From positions 1 through 64,000 of the forward strand of contig JH720359.1 in assembly GCA_000231825.2 (NCBI GenBank): DNA of 64,000 bases, given 5' to 3'. Below the pieces are notes generated by a model, which saw only the letters and a list, made by a program, of their open reading frames with translations, had not been told where the DNA came from and ran no database searches. How positions within the stretch are numbered: position 1 is the stretch's first letter; every line of letters begins with the position of its first letter. The DNA comes from Tetrahymena elliotti 4EA. Its lineage: Eukaryota; Ciliophora; Oligohymenophorea; Hymenostomatida; Tetrahymenidae. The translations under genes and the position numbers were made by a program. Below, in pieces: positions 62,400 through 64,000 of the stretch.

Positions 62400-64000
62400 T
62401 CATTTCTATTTAATGACTTTCCATTAAAATACACAGTTATCCTCACCACCTGTAGAAATTAAGTAATCATCATTTTTAGAGAATTTAACATTAGTAACAT
62501 GACTAGAATGACCTTTTCCAACCACTGGTTTGGATCCTTTCTTGATACAAGGATATCTGAATATATTTACTTGAGAGAAGTCATCACCTGTAGCTAAGAG
62601 ATAGTAATTATCAGGAGGTGTTTCATTTCTAGAATATGTAGAGTTGCTTCTATCAACAGCATTAATATCTGTACCATCTGCAGCTTCTGGCCAAATACCT
62701 TATACCTATATTAACAAAATCATTTTTTATTTTTACTTAAAAAAAATATTTTAATAATAATTACAGGCCATCCTAAAGTGGTAGTCCATGAAGCCCATTT
62801 CTCATCTCTAAATTGAGTAGCACCTGATGGAATCTATTTTCCAGTGTTTACATCCCAGAATAATAATTCATATGCTCCACAATTAGAGTGAAGATTATTT
62901 CCATCAAGTGAGAAATCAATATGAGTTATATAAGAAGAGTGCTTTTTAAGGGGTCTAACTTTTTATTTAAGGTCATTCATTGTATGAATGTAAATAGCAT
63001 TATCGTGTGAACCAGCTGCAAGAATGGTTCCATCGGGTGAAAATTTCAAATCAGAAATCCATTCTTTAGCTTATTTAGTGAAGATTTACTGTTAAAGACT
63101 ACTGTCAAATAATCTGAGAGAGCCATCTTTGAATCCAACTGCAATAAAACCATCACAGCTTACAGCAATAGAGCGACCCTTTATTTATTTTTTAGTTTAC
63201 TTTGATTTAAATTTTAATTAAAATTATTACCTTAACAGAATCAGATAAATCTCCTGTTTAGTTATTAGCAGGGATTTCAGAATTATTAGAATCTAAGACA
63301 GTTCTTGTACATTTATCTTATTTCTTTTGACTAATAGACCAGGCTCTAAGGGTTCCATCATCAGAGCAAGTATAGAAAATATCTTCATTCTAAGGATTTG
63401 TTGATAAACCCCAAACTTCATTAGTCCATTTTTTATTAGGAGTGTAATGTCCTTTAATAATACTTTTTGGTTGAGCAAATTTAGTTGTTGATGTTATCTT
63501 AGCATCCTTAGTATTAAGTTCGTATATTTCTGAGGCAAATGTACCAATAATCATATTCTTAGAATCTGCTGAAAGGCATATAGAACGTACTTCAGGACAT
63601 AATGAAGGAATGTTGGGACCTTTGAGAATTTCATCTAGTGCCACTTTAGTAATAACATTTAGTGTTTTATCAAGAGCCAAAACTTTGTAGTCTCTGCCAC
63701 CTGTAAATATTCTAAATAAAAAAAGTGAAATTAAAACATACTTTCCAATCATAAATTCTTACATGCCATTTGAGATGAAAATAGAATCTATTCCTTTTTC
63801 ATGAACCTTTTTAGAATTAGTTAAGGAAGATCCTTTGAAAACTTATAAGTATCCATCTGCTCCACCACACAAGTAATCATCTCCTAAAATATTAACTGTT
63901 AGGATAGTAGTTGAACCAGTAAATTTGCTATCCCAACTTCCTTTTGTTCCTTTAATGCTACTAGCTGAAAGAGCCCATAATTTGAAGTGCTTAACACCAA
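62400..64000 (-). CDS. EML-type WD40 protein (microtubule-associated), 3' part
   Basis: Minus-strand gene whose 5' end lies beyond 64000; TGA is at 62400. The visible part is a double beta-propeller-like run of WD repeats with EML signatures: VKHFKLWALSASSIKGTKG, NILGDDYLCGGADGYLQVFK, FTGGRDYKVLALD, NEVWGLSTNPQNEDIFYTCS then DDGTLRAWSI, GRSIAVSCDGFIAVGFKDGS, EWISDLKFSPDGTILAAGSH then DNAIYIH, YITHIDFSLDGNNLHSNCGA then YELLFWDV, and a last repeat HVTNVKFSKNDDYLISTGGE then DNCVFQWKVIKQK. The W...GWP.IGIWP region near 62700 is also characteristic of EML proteins. Introns lie near 63710-63765, 63183-63231 and 62707-62764. EML proteins bind and stabilise microtubules; the N-terminal coiled coil and HELP motif would be outside the window. 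Confidence 0.88.

Noticed and set aside
1..64000. Frequent in-frame TAA and TAG as signs of pseudogenes
   Set aside because: They occur throughout conserved domains at glutamine positions (for example centrin and kinase), so they are reassigned Gln codons, not disruptions.

Overview
The window looks like macronuclear-type DNA of an oligohymenophorean ciliate, most like Tetrahymena or a close relative. It is very AT-rich. Long reading frames appear only when TAA and TAG are read as glutamine and TGA is the sole stop. Nearly every gene is cut by small GT-AG introns, mostly 35-200 nt. Gene content is typically ciliate: centrin, gamma-tubulin complex, EF-hand and coiled-coil proteins, a hybrid histidine kinase and WD40 proteins. 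No GGGGTT/CCCCAA telomere repeat, tRNA, rRNA, transposon or CRISPR array was recognised, so this is an internal chromosome segment. Standard-code ORF calls break at each Gln codon and run into introns; the gene models here were rebuilt by hand from frame continuity, splice sites and domain logic.

Layout. 0.2-14.6 kb, all plus strand: FYVE-related zinc-finger protein; centrin; an acidic/basic protein of unknown function; a 1007-aa EF-hand/coiled-coil protein; a small membrane protein; an ABHD1/3-type hydrolase. 15.5-16.4 kb, minus: dephospho-CoA kinase with an unusual N-terminal membrane region. 17.6-28.1 kb, plus: EF-hand-like/coiled-coil protein; CRAL-TRIO (Sec14-like) protein; PH-domain protein kinase with a 1,042-nt intron. 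28.9-42.8 kb, all minus: GCP5/6-like gamma-tubulin complex component; a compact 222-aa unknown protein; a SET-domain methyltransferase-like protein; a RAP-domain protein; a VAP (MSP-domain) tail-anchored protein. 45.3-53.7 kb, plus: 1577-aa hybrid histidine kinase and a PARN-type deadenylase. 54.4-58.2 kb, minus: a voltage-sensor-only membrane protein, a 64-aa protein and a 129-aa membrane protein. 59.3-61.9 kb, plus: B-box/WD40 protein. 62.4-64.0 kb, minus: 3' part of an EML-type WD40 protein that runs off the window.

The genes do not form an operon; each sits alone with AT-rich spacers of 0.3-2.5 kb. Themes recur: microtubule and basal body (centrin, GCP, EML, perhaps the EF-hand coiled-coil proteins), lipid and membrane contact (FYVE-like, CRAL-TRIO, PH kinase, VAP, ABHD hydrolase), signalling (hybrid kinase, voltage sensor) and RNA or organelle functions (PARN, RAP). 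Genes differ in composition: the PH kinase, the 222-aa and the 64-aa genes use GC-richer codons, as expected for high expression. Several spacers hold weak open stretches that could be undiscovered small genes; these are listed with low confidence.
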